This document shows, in pieces, positions 1-6,796 of a stretch of DNA of 19,532 bases. The notes beneath the pieces are model-generated. The model saw only the letters and a list, made by a program, of their open reading frames with translations, was not told the DNA's origin and did not search any database. The stretch comes from CAZUFB01 sp964619775. GTDB taxonomy: Bacteria > Actinomycetota > Coriobacteriia > Coriobacteriales > UMGS124. How positions within the stretch are numbered: the stretch's first letter is position 1; every line of letters starts with the position of its first letter. The translations under genes and the position numbers were made by a program. The DNA lies in assembly GCA_964619775.1 (NCBI GenBank), contig CAZUFB010000037.1, forward strand, positions 1 to 19,532, given 5' to 3'.

Positions 1-372
<372 letters not shown>

Positions 373-376
373 CTTT

Positions 377-829
377 CTATGCCTCCACAGAGATCTTACG
401 GGGCTTCTGAGCCTGGTACGTGTGCTCGGGGCCGGCAAAGACATGCAGCTTCGAGAACTGCTTGCGGCCGAGCGAGGTCTTGGGGAGCATACCGCGAACC
501 GCACGCTCGAGGATGCGCTCGGGATGCTTCTCCATGGCCTGCTTCCAAGTCTCCTTCTTGAGGCCGCCGATGTAGCCGGAGTGGCGGTACCAGACCTTCT
601 CCTCCTCCTTGTTGCCCGTCAGGCGCACCTTGTCGGCGTTCACGACGACGACGAAGTCGCCGGTGTCGATGTGGGGCGTGTACTGGGGCTTGTTCTTGCC
701 GCGCAGAATCGTGGCGATCTGGGTGGCAAGGCGGCCGACGACCATGCCGCCGTTGGTGCCCTCGGCGGCGTCGATAAGGACCCACTCGCGCTGGACCTCA
801 CCGGGCTTGGCGTAGTACGTGGTCTTCAC
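377..829 (-). CDS. rplM: 50S ribosomal protein L13
   Basis: L13 is an early-assembly large-subunit protein. The 150-aa product shows the family hallmarks: a KTTYYAKPGEVQREWVLIDA start, LATQIATILRGKNKPQYTPHIDTG, the VVVNADKVRLTGNK segment, YRHSGYIGGLK and AVRGMLPK. An in-frame TTG at 844 would add five residues (EEFY region). I prefer GTG at 829, because those five codons are the Shine-Dalgarno itself (GGAGGAG, about 6 nt before GTG) and because MKTTYYAKPGE matches the usual L13 N-terminus. It is first in the operon with rpsI, 4 nt ahead of it. Transcription probably starts near 903 from the promoter at 910-938, leaving a leader of about 74 nt. Confidence 0.97.
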   Translation of the reverse strand: MKTTYYAKPGEVQREWVLIDAAEGTNGGMVVGRLATQIATILRGKNKPQYTPHIDTGDFVVVVNADKVRLTGNKEEEKVWYRHSGYIGGLKKETWKQAMEKHPERILERAVRGMLPKTSLGRKQFSKLHVFAGPEHTYQAQKPRKISVEA

Positions 830-877
830 GTAAAACTCCTCCAACTCATACCATCGAAAAGGGTGTCACGTTACAGA

Positions 878-904
878 GGTTTCACGGGGCTCTGAAAGTG
901 AACC
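878..904 (-). promoter_or_regulatory. Hairpin at the 5' end of the rplM-rpsI leader (possible r-protein leader)
   Basis: Read on the minus strand, GGTTCAC (904-898) pairs with GTGAAACC (885-878). The stem has seven base pairs, one bulged A and a 12-nt loop. It sits at the predicted transcript start, about 50 nt before the rplM start. Ribosomal-protein operons are often autoregulated through such leaders, and L13 leaders are known in other phyla. I cannot match this one to a described class, so the function is inferred only. Confidence 0.35.
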
Positions 905-909
905 TTTGA

Positions 910-938
910 AGTGTATGAGCGCGGCGGCTGGGTGTCAA
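910..938 (-). promoter_or_regulatory. Sigma70-type promoter of rplM-rpsI
   Basis: On the minus strand there is a perfect -35 TTGACA (938-933), a 17-nt spacer and a -10 TACACT (915-910, matching TATAAT at 4 of 6 positions). This is the strongest promoter match in the window, as expected for a ribosomal protein operon. The predicted start is about 903. Confidence 0.8.
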
Positions 939-993
939 TTGCAATCGGCCACCGTGGGACGCGCCCTACCGTTGCTCCATAAAACAACAAGGC

Positions 994-1023
994 GGTGCGG
1001 GTATCCCGAAGGCTACCCGCACC
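994..1023 (-). terminator. Intrinsic terminator of the 100-aa gene
   Basis: A perfect 10-bp stem, GGTGCGGGTA/TACCCGCACC, encloses a 10-nt loop. On the minus strand it is followed by GCC and the T-rich tract TTGTTGTTTT. It lies 84 nt past the stop at 1108. The tail is slightly offset and interrupted, so termination may be moderate. Confidence 0.7.
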
Positions 1024-1107
1024 GTCCGGAACAGTCGCCGCCTGCGTCCGCGCGCCCGCCGGCGAGGCGCCCCCGCGTGAGAGCCGAACCGCAGCGGCGC
1101 GCCCCGC

Positions 1108-1410
1108 TTATGCCTCGGGCTTCTCCGACGCGTAGAACGTCGCCTCGTCGAAGAGCTCGACGATGGTCTTGCCGTCGATTGCCGGGGTGTCGAGGAAGGC
1201 GTTGACGGTGTCGACGGGCTCGGTGAGGTCGACGAAGTGCCCCTTGTCGTTCAGCTGCCCGGTGTCCTGGACGCGCCAAAAGTGGTCGTTGACGTCGGTC
1301 AGATAGTAGGACTTGCCGCCGAGATCCATGAACACGGAGTGGTGCGCGCGCAGATACGTGGACAGCTCCTCGACCGTGATGCTTATCGGCTCCTGTGCCT
1401 TCTGTCCCAT
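1108..1410 (-). CDS. Unrecognised 100-aa acidic protein
   Basis: I do not recognise this family. The product begins MGQKAQEPISITVEELSTYL and is acidic and soluble-looking, with no signal peptide, membrane segment or cysteines. It mixes short helical stretches (VEELSTYLRAHH) with strand-like segments (KSYYLTDVNDHFWRVQDTG), which suggests a small alpha/beta domain. The frame stays open upstream to 1512, but ATG at 1410 has AAGGAG 6 nt before it and the upstream codons translate to low-complexity basic sequence, so 1410 is the start. It is a stand-alone transcript: its own terminator lies downstream, and a candidate promoter with a palindrome lies about 90-130 nt upstream. The palindrome geometry hints at control by a CRP/FNR-type regulator. 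A role in redox or nitrosative response would be speculation. Confidence 0.8.
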   Translation of the reverse strand: MGQKAQEPISITVEELSTYLRAHHSVFMDLGGKSYYLTDVNDHFWRVQDTGQLNDKGHFVDLTEPVDTVNAFLDTPAIDGKTIVELFDEATFYASEKPEA

Positions 1411-1500
1411 CGCCAGCTCCTTCCTCGTCGTGGCGCGGCCCGGCGGGCTTTCGCGCCTCCCTCCCGGGGCGGTTGCGCACCCGAGTTTCTCGTCGGTACC

Positions 1501-1537
1501 ATAATGCACCATCTCATCACGGATTGTTCACACAATC
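1501..1537 (-). promoter_or_regulatory. Candidate promoter with an ATTGT-N4-ACAAT palindrome
   Basis: GATTGT (1522-1527), TCAC, ACAATC (1532-1537) form a perfect 6-bp-arm inverted repeat. On the minus strand a -10-like CATTAT (1506-1501) lies downstream, so the palindrome covers the -35 region, where no good TTGACA exists. The spacing (5-4-5) is that of FNR-type sites (TTGAT-N4-ATCAA), but the bases differ. An activator-dependent promoter is inferred. Confidence 0.4.
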
Positions 1538-1579
1538 GATGATTATTTGGGCGATTTTCCGAACCACGGCGCGCAGCCG

Positions 1580-2455
1580 CTACGAGCGCAGCGTCCCGAT
1601 AGAGATCGTCGCCTGGGCGAGATGGCCGTTGACGTACTGCGTCCAAGCGCTGCGCTGCTCGGAGACCTGCTGCTGGTAGAGCGAGTAGGCCACGTAGTAG
1701 GCGGTCTGGGCAGTCTGGTAACTCGCCTGCGTGCCGTCGAACGCGACGTCGTAGAGCGCCTGGTAGTAGGCGTTGTCGGTGTTGGCCCAGGTCTGGTTCT
1801 CGGCGTCCCAGTTGGAGCCGACCAGCTCGAGGACGTAGGCGGCGTACTCCGCCGTCTCGGCCTCGGTATCGCCGTCGTCGGGTGCGACGGGCGGCTGGGG
1901 GGCGTCGCCGACCGAGCCGACCACCTCGTCGCGCAGCTTCGCGGCGGTGGCCGCCTCGAGCACGACGGCGCGTGCCTGCTCCTCGTCCATCTGGTAGTAG
2001 GAAGCGAGCGTCGCAAAGTCGGAGGTACCGACGTACTGCTCCGCGTACGCGGCGAGCTCCTCGTCGCTCACCTCGATACCCGCCTCGTCGGCCAAGACGG
2101 CCACGATGCGGTTGCGGGCGTAGTCGAGCACCATCTCGGCGGTCGGGGCGGTGTAGGTGCCGTCGTCGTTGAGCATCGCGGAAAGGCTCGAGGTGGCCTC
2201 GATGACCTCTCGGGCGGTGATGTCGTACGCGACGCCCTGGTAGGTGTAGGAGCCCACCACGGTGTCGAGCTCGTCTTCGGCAAGCGTGGACGGCGTCGGC
2301 TCGGCCGAGGCAGCCGCAGCCTGCCCGTCGGCGTCCTGCCCTGCGGCGGCCTCGTCGGCCAGGACCGGCAGCGCGGGCACCGCAAGCAGCGCGGCGGCGA
2401 GGCCGGCGACGGCCGCGAGGCGTTTCGCCGAAAGCGCGGTCGGGATGGTGTGCAT
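1580..2455 (-). CDS. Secreted SurA-N/trigger-factor-like protein without a PPIase domain
   Basis: This is a 291-aa exported protein. Residues 1-33 are a classical signal peptide: basic ALSAKR, a hydrophobic Ala/Leu core, then VLA before DEAAA. A low-complexity Ala/Asp/Gln stretch follows. About residues 70-180 read as a helical SurA-N-like module: YARNRIVAVLADEAGIEVSD, EELAAYAEQYV, then EEQARAVVLEAATAAKLRDE, the pattern seen before the catalytic part of SurA/PrsA foldases. No parvulin PPIase domain follows. The C-terminal third is instead rich in Tyr and Gln. There is no lipobox cysteine and no LPXTG. ATG at 2455 was chosen over the open frame to 2707 because AAGGAGG lies 8 nt upstream and the signal peptide starts there. 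An extracytoplasmic chaperone-like role is inferred; the remote similarity needs a profile search. Confidence 0.78.
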   Translation of the reverse strand: MHTIPTALSAKRLAAVAGLAAALLAVPALPVLADEAAAGQDADGQAAAASAEPTPSTLAEDELDTVVGSYTYQGVAYDITAREVIEATSSLSAMLNDDGTYTAPTAEMVLDYARNRIVAVLADEAGIEVSDEELAAYAEQYVGTSDFATLASYYQMDEEQARAVVLEAATAAKLRDEVVGSVGDAPQPPVAPDDGDTEAETAEYAAYVLELVGSNWDAENQTWANTDNAYYQALYDVAFDGTQASYQTAQTAYYVAYSLYQQQVSEQRSAWTQYVNGHLAQATISIGTLRS

Positions 2456-2573
2456 GCGCGAATCCTCCTTACATCGGTAGCGCCTGCCGCGACGGGCCGC
2501 GGCGCGCAGGGCCGAAACCCCCGCCTCCATGATGCCCCATCGCACCCGGGCCGGACGCCGCGGCGGCCGCCCT

Positions 2574-2622
2574 CCCACAGGAAGCGCATCGCACAGGCGG
2601 AGGAAGGGCCGCATCCTGTGGG
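2574..2622. repeat. Long-range inverted repeat CCCACAGGA...TCCTGTGGG
   Basis: Perfect 9-nt arms at 2574-2582 and 2614-2622 are followed inward, after an A.A mismatch, by three more pairs (GCG/CGC). The loop is about 25 nt. The repeat lies between the secreted-protein gene (minus) and tRNA-Glu (plus), in a 244-bp gap with no gene. It has no T-tract on either side, so it is not a clear terminator. It would fall within the leader of the minus-strand gene if that transcript starts near 2630. Confidence 0.55.
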
Positions 2623-2659
2623 GTTTATGCGGACGAGCATCCCGGCAAGCGCAAACGGC

Positions 2660-2688
2660 TTGCGCGGCAGGGAGGTTTGCCGAATAAT
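2660..2688 (+). promoter_or_regulatory. Promoter of tRNA-Glu
   Basis: A -35 TTGCGC (2660-2665), a 17-nt spacer and a -10 AATAAT (2683-2688) place transcription start at about 2695, five bases before the tRNA. The -35 overlaps a 6-bp-arm inverted repeat, GCGCAA-N5-TTGCGC (2649-2665). Confidence 0.6.
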
Positions 2689-2699
2689 GCTTGTTCGCC

Positions 2700-2776
2700 G
2701 TCCCCATCGTCTAGTGGCCTAGGACGCCGCCCTTTCAAGGCGGAGATCGCGGGTTCGAACCCCGCTGGGGGCACCA
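2700..2776 (+). tRNA. tRNA-Glu (anticodon UUC), CCA encoded
   Basis: The acceptor arm GTCCCCA (2700-2706) pairs with TGGGGGC (2766-2772) through one T.G wobble. The anticodon stem CCGCC/GGCGG (2727-2731/2739-2743) carries the 7-nt loop CTTTCAA with anticodon TTC at 2734-2736. The T arm GCGGG-TTCGAAC-CCCGC is canonical. Discriminator A at 2773 is followed by a genomically encoded CCA (2774-2776). Besides translation, tRNA-Glu feeds tetrapyrrole synthesis in organisms that use glutamyl-tRNA reductase; whether this host does cannot be seen here. Confidence 0.96.
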
Positions 2777-2789
2777 TCCGCATTCGGCG

Positions 2790-2828
2790 CGAACCCGCCT
2801 GCCCTCATGGCCGGCGGGTTCGTTTTTT
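2790..2828 (+). terminator. Intrinsic terminator of tRNA-Glu
   Basis: A 10-bp stem, CGAACCCGCC (2790-2799) with GGCGGGTTCG (2813-2822), encloses a 13-nt loop and is followed directly by T6 (2823-2828). This is a textbook terminator 14 nt after the CCA end. Confidence 0.92.
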
Positions 2829-2992
2829 ATTTGCCTGCCCGCGCCCGCAACAAGCGGCGGCCGCCGGACCGCGGTTTTGGGCCATGCTTCAGAAACATGT
2901 GCTTTCAGGAGTCCACACGAGCACGACAGCGCCGGCGGGCAAGCGGCTTACGATGGCGCCGCCAAAGTCGTGCCAATCAAGGGAGGTCGCCC

Positions 2993-4486
2993 GTGCCCTG
3001 TCCCTCAAACGCAGCCCACGCCGGTCATCCCCAGCAAGCCACCTCTCCCTCGCAGCCCGCTCCTGCAGGCGGGTCGGGCATACGCGTCGTAGGCATCGTC
3101 GCCGCCTGCCTGCTCGTCCTCATCGTGGCCACCTATGCCGCGGGCTGCATCTACTTCGCCAACCGCCTGTGGCCCAACACTTCCGCCGACGGAGTCGACC
3201 TGTCGCTCATGACGCGCGAGGAGGCGCTCGAGACGCTGGAGGCGGTCTCGTCGGAGCTAAGCGTGAGCGTGAGCGGACAGGGCGTCGACTTCGAGCTCAC
3301 CTCGGCGAGCGCAGGCATCTCCCTCGACGTCGAAGCCGCGGTGGACGCGATGCTCGCCAGCAGCTACATCTGGCAGTGGCCGGCGCAGCTGCTGGCAACC
3401 CACGACGAGAGCGCCACCCTGTCGGCCTCTTTCGACCACGAGCAGATCCTTGCCGCCGTGGAGGAGGCGCTGGCCGCCTTCAACGAGACCGCGTCCGACC
3501 CGGTGGACGCCTCGGTGGTCTACAGCGAGGAGGCCGGGGCGTTCGTCGTGGACTCGGGCAGCGCCGGCACCAAGCTCGATGCGGAGGCGGTGGCGGCCTC
3601 GGTGGAGGAGGCGCTCGCCGCCAAGCAGTTGTCCGTGACGCTCACCGAGGCGCACCTCGTGCAGCAAACGGTCACATCCGACGACTCTACGCTGCAGCAG
3701 GCGGCCGCCTCCGCCAACACCTACCTCGCCTGCAGCCTCGACCTCACGCTCAACGGCACCGTCGTCGCCAACCTGTCCGCCTCCACGGTGAAAGACTGGG
3801 TCGTCATCGCCGAAGACGGAACGGTCTACCTTGACGACTCCCAGCTCGTCGCCTGGGTCGACAGCGTGGAGGCGCTCGTGGACAACGTGGGGGGCACGCG
3901 CACCTTCACCCGCCCCGACGGCAAGGTGGCGACCGTGTCCGGCGGCACCTACGGCTGGATCACCAACGGGGACGAAATCGAGGCCATCGTCCGCGAGGCG
4001 GTGGAGGCGGGCACCGTGGGCAGCCAAGAAATCCCCTGCCGGCAGTCCGCCGCGACCTACAACCCCGGCGGCCAGGACTGGGGGGCGCGCTACGTGGACA
4101 TCGACCTCACCGAACAGCACGTGCGCTTCTACGATTCCGACGGGACGCTCATCTGGGAATCCGACTGCATCTCGGGCAGCACGCTCGACGGCTACGACAC
4201 CCCCACCGGCGTCTACGTCCTCAACAACAAGGCGACCGACCAGACCCTCATCGGCGCAATCGACCCCGACACCGGCGAACCCGAGTACGAGACCCCCGTG
4301 TCCTACTGGCTGCCCTTCATCGGCAACTCCATAGGCCTGCACGACGCCACCTGGCAAAGCGCCTTCGGCGGCACCCTCTATGCGGAGGGCTACGGATCGC
4401 ACGGCTGCATCAACCTGCCCTACGACGCCGCCGCCACGCTCTACAACCTCATCCAGGTGGGCGACGTGGTCGTGGTGCACTACTAG
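2993..4486 (+). CDS. Membrane-anchored L,D-transpeptidase (YkuD) with PG_binding_4-type region
   Basis: This is a peptidoglycan cross-linking enzyme of 497 aa. It has a Pro/Ser-rich cytoplasmic tail and one membrane helix at about residues 31-53 (RVVGIVAACLLVLIVATY). About 310 extracytoplasmic residues follow, starting ADGVDLSLMTREEALETL, typical of PG_binding_4 domains found ahead of YkuD. The YkuD domain (about 370-497) ends with IGLHDA (His450) and GSHGCINLP (His470, catalytic Cys472). L,D-transpeptidases join meso-DAP or Lys residues of neighbouring stems and resist most beta-lactams. The frame is open from 2807, but GTG at 2993 has GGGAGG 6 nt before it, and the upstream codons are basic low-complexity sequence across the tRNA terminator. 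It is a single gene converging with the PAP gene. The promoter is unclear; a weak -10-like TACGAT lies at 2949. Confidence 0.93.
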   Translation: MPCPSNAAHAGHPQQATSPSQPAPAGGSGIRVVGIVAACLLVLIVATYAAGCIYFANRLWPNTSADGVDLSLMTREEALETLEAVSSELSVSVSGQGVDFELTSASAGISLDVEAAVDAMLASSYIWQWPAQLLATHDESATLSASFDHEQILAAVEEALAAFNETASDPVDASVVYSEEAGAFVVDSGSAGTKLDAEAVAASVEEALAAKQLSVTLTEAHLVQQTVTSDDSTLQQAAASANTYLACSLDLTLNGTVVANLSASTVKDWVVIAEDGTVYLDDSQLVAWVDSVEALVDNVGGTRTFTRPDGKVATVSGGTYGWITNGDEIEAIVREAVEAGTVGSQEIPCRQSAATYNPGGQDWGARYVDIDLTEQHVRFYDSDGTLIWESDCISGSTLDGYDTPTGVYVLNNKATDQTLIGAIDPDTGEPEYETPVSYWLPFIGNSIGLHDATWQSAFGGTLYAEGYGSHGCINLPYDAAATLYNLIQVGDVVVVHY

Positions 4487-4537
4487 AGCACTCCACGGAA
4501 CTGCCAAGAGGGGCACGCGAAGGCGATGCGCACGGGG

Positions 4538-4576
4538 GCGCGTGAGCCCGGGCGCAACGACGCGCGGCGATTTTCC
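4538..4576 (+). terminator. Weak terminator candidate after the L,D-transpeptidase
   Basis: GCGCGT (4538-4543) pairs with ACGCGC (4560-4565), followed after GGCGA by TTTT. The stem is short (6 bp) and the loop long (16 nt). It is the only terminator-like element in the 134-bp convergent gap, and I rate it low. Confidence 0.25.
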
Positions 4577-4620
4577 CCTGCCACCGAATGCGCCCCCCGA
4601 GGACGGGCGAGGTCGCCCCC

Positions 4621-6297
4621 TTACAGCTTCAGGCGCTTCTCAAGTGCGGAGTTGATGATCTTGAGCGCCTTCACGCGCGCATAGCGCTTGTCGTCCGAAG
4701 GCACCACGTGCCAGGGGGCGTAGGCGGTCGAGGTCAGGCGCAGCATGTCGTCGACGCAGCGGTAGTACAGCTCGCCCTTGTCGCGGTTGCGCCAATCGTC
4801 GGGAGTTATCTTCCAACGGCGCGCCGGATCGCTCTCGCGGTCTTTGAAGCGGCGCAGCTGCTCCTCGGGCGAGACGTCGATCCAGAACTTCACGAGCACC
4901 GCGCCCCAGATGCGCAGGTCGTCCTCGAACTCGTTGATCTCGTCGAAAGCGCGCATCCACTCGTCGCGCGTCGCAAAACCCTCGATGCGCTCGACGAGCA
5001 CGCGGCCGTACCACGTACGGTCGAAGATGGCCGCATGCCCGCTGCGAGGCAGCTTGGTCCAGAAGCGCCACAGGAAGGGGCGCGCCAGCTCGTCCTTGGA
5101 GGCGGGGCCGATGGGGTGCACGCGGTAGTTGCGCGCGTCCATGGCGGCGGTGACGCGCTTGATGTTGCCGCCCTTGCCTGCGGCGTCCCAGCCCTCGTAG
5201 GCGATGATGAGCGGGATACGGTGGCGGTACATCTCGAGCGTGAGGGCCGACAGGCGTTTCTGCTGGCGTTTGAGCTCGGAGCGGTACGCCTCGTCGCCCT
5301 TCATGGCATGCGTCTTGCCGCGCGCCTGCGCCAGGGTCTTGACGCGCTTCAGCTCGTAGCGCGACGTGATCGCCTCGGCGCTGCCGGTGTTGCGCCGCGC
5401 CCGGGCAAGGTCTTCGGCCCGGCGGGCCTGCTCGTCCACGGGTGCGGGCGTCGCTGCCGAATCGGGGGGCGACCCGTCGGAACCGGGGGCCGGGGCGGCG
5501 CTGCCCGCGATGGGCTGGTCGGTGTCGACGCCACGGGCGCGCAGGGCGGCTTCCATGCGGTCGGCCAGCACCTGCATGATCTGGATGTTGGCGTTGCGAC
5601 GGTGCTCGGCAGGCACAACCTCCCACGGGTCGGCCGAACCAGCGTCCACGGTAAGCCAGCGGTCGAAAATCTCGAGATACTCGTCGTAGTACTGGATCTG
5701 CCGGATGTCGGCCCCGTCGACCTTCCAGGCGCTCGACGGGTCGCGCATGAGGTTCATGATGCGCTGGCTCTGCATCTCGCGGGTGACGTGCAGGAAGAAC
5801 CGCACGATGAGGAAGCCGTCGTCCGCAAGCTGGCGCTCGAAGACGCGCACCGACTTGATATGCTCGCCGATACGCTCCTCGGCGCGGTGCGAGAGCGCCA
5901 TGCGCTGCTGGGGATCGATCTTGGGGTCGCCCTGGAGCTGCACGTCGTTCACATAGGCGCGCGACAACTCGTCGTAGTAGGCCTGGTCGAAGATCGTCAT
6001 CGTGCCGCGACGGCCCAGGCGGCTCCAGTAGCGCGCCATGAACGGCAGGCGCGACTCGTAACCCACCGGCTCCTCCATCGTGTGGACCGTGTAGGCGCGC
6101 GGGTCGAGGTTCACCACAAGATCGGAGATGCGGCTGCCCTTGCCCGCGGCGCCCCACCCCTCGAAGACCACGACGGTGCCCATGTCCGCCTTCACCGCGT
6201 GCTGCTGAAGCACCATCAGGCGCTCCTTGAGCGCCTCTCTGCAGGCGTGGTACTCGTGCTTGCCCATCTCGGGCGGGAATTCAAAATCCTGCAGCAT
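4621..6297 (-). CDS. pap: Two-domain polyphosphate:AMP phosphotransferase (PPK2 class II)
   Basis: Class II PPK2 enzymes (PAP) phosphorylate AMP to ADP with inorganic polyphosphate, recycling AMP and drawing energy from polyP. The 558-aa product holds two PPK2 P-loop domains. Domain 1 (about 10-260) has Walker A GWGAAGKGSR at 47-56. Domain 2 (about 340-558) has GWDAAGKGGNIKR at 369-381 and the FDRTWYGRVLVERIEG motif. The corresponding place in domain 1 reads FDQAYYDELSRAYV, so it lacks the Arg and Gly-Arg. This agrees with the known pattern in which the C-terminal domain is the active one. An Ala/Pro/Ser-rich linker of about 30 residues (263-290) is longer than I expect. ATG at 6297 has AAGGAGG 9 nt upstream. 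It is monocistronic, with an extended -10 promoter upstream. Confidence 0.93.
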   Translation of the reverse strand: MLQDFEFPPEMGKHEYHACREALKERLMVLQQHAVKADMGTVVVFEGWGAAGKGSRISDLVVNLDPRAYTVHTMEEPVGYESRLPFMARYWSRLGRRGTMTIFDQAYYDELSRAYVNDVQLQGDPKIDPQQRMALSHRAEERIGEHIKSVRVFERQLADDGFLIVRFFLHVTREMQSQRIMNLMRDPSSAWKVDGADIRQIQYYDEYLEIFDRWLTVDAGSADPWEVVPAEHRRNANIQIMQVLADRMEAALRARGVDTDQPIAGSAAPAPGSDGSPPDSAATPAPVDEQARRAEDLARARRNTGSAEAITSRYELKRVKTLAQARGKTHAMKGDEAYRSELKRQQKRLSALTLEMYRHRIPLIIAYEGWDAAGKGGNIKRVTAAMDARNYRVHPIGPASKDELARPFLWRFWTKLPRSGHAAIFDRTWYGRVLVERIEGFATRDEWMRAFDEINEFEDDLRIWGAVLVKFWIDVSPEEQLRRFKDRESDPARRWKITPDDWRNRDKGELYYRCVDDMLRLTSTAYAPWHVVPSDDKRYARVKALKIINSALEKRLKL

Positions 6298-6378
6298 AGA
6301 GCCTGCCCTCCTTTGGGATGCGCGGCAGACAGGGGCCTGCGACGGTATCCGAAGCGGTCGAACGCCCTGAATACCTTG

Positions 6379-6387
6379 ATTGTACCA
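6379..6387 (-). promoter_or_regulatory. Extended -10 promoter of the PAP gene
   Basis: TGGTACAAT on the minus strand (6387-6379) is an extended -10 (TGnTAnAAT form) without a recognisable -35. It would start transcription about 80 nt before the PAP start codon. The identical nonamer precedes folE. Confidence 0.5.
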
Positions 6388-6504
6388 CCGCGCATACCGC
6401 AGAAGAGCACGCCGTACGCCTCCCGGCAGGGCCCCGCCCGCAATGCAGCCTTTGACGGGCGCCGCCGACGCCTCCCTGCAATCCCGACGACCGGGTCGGG
6501 GACC

Positions 6505-6705
6505 CTACTTGCCCTCGGACTGTTTGCGCTCGCGGCTCTCGATGGCCTCGTTGAGCGCATCGATGTCCTTCTGGGTCTTCCTGGTGCGGCGCAGCATCAC
6601 GATCACGAATACGAACAGGATGACCCAGATGAGGGCATAGGCGGCGATGACGTAAGGCGCCGAGGGCATGATGGTGGAGTAGACCTCTTCGAGGATGGGA
6701 TCCAT
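6505..6705 (-). CDS. ccmD: CcmD-like small membrane protein of the heme exporter
   Basis: This 66-aa protein has a short extracytoplasmic N-terminus (MDPILEEVYSTIMPSAPY), one membrane helix (about 18-38, VIAAYALIWVILFVFVIVML), a basic stop-transfer RRTRK and a charged helical tail (KDIDALNEAIESRERK). That is the size and layout of CcmD, which in System I helps release holo-CcmE from the CcmABC complex. CcmD diverges strongly, so position counts: it is the last gene of the run, 91 nt after ccmC on the same strand. ATG at 6705 is preceded by AAGGAC. The assignment rests on architecture and context rather than sequence identity. Confidence 0.8.
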   Translation of the reverse strand: MDPILEEVYSTIMPSAPYVIAAYALIWVILFVFVIVMLRRTRKTQKDIDALNEAIESRERKQSEGK

Positions 6706-6727
6706 GGTTGCAAGTCCTTCCGGCTAA

Positions 6728-6748
6728 GGCCGCCCGGAAAGGGTGGCC
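6728..6748 (-). repeat. Hairpin in the ccmC-ccmD gap
   Basis: GGCCGCCC/GGGTGGCC is an 8-bp stem with one G.T pair and a 5-nt loop. It is located 23 nt upstream of ccmD. An AAGGCG-GG-CGCCTT palindrome at 6785-6798 overlaps the ccmC stop. No strong T-tract follows either, so these are more likely mRNA-stability or partial-attenuation elements than terminators. Confidence 0.4.
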
Positions 6749-6796
6749 GAAACGGTTCGAAGACGACCGACGCGTGCGGCCGAAAAGGCGGGCGCC

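Noticed and set aside
1547..2722. A 391-codon plus-strand frame opposite the secreted protein
   Set aside because: The minus-strand product has a good signal peptide and Shine-Dalgarno; the plus-strand translation is Val/Gly/Arg-rich without features and runs into tRNA-Glu.
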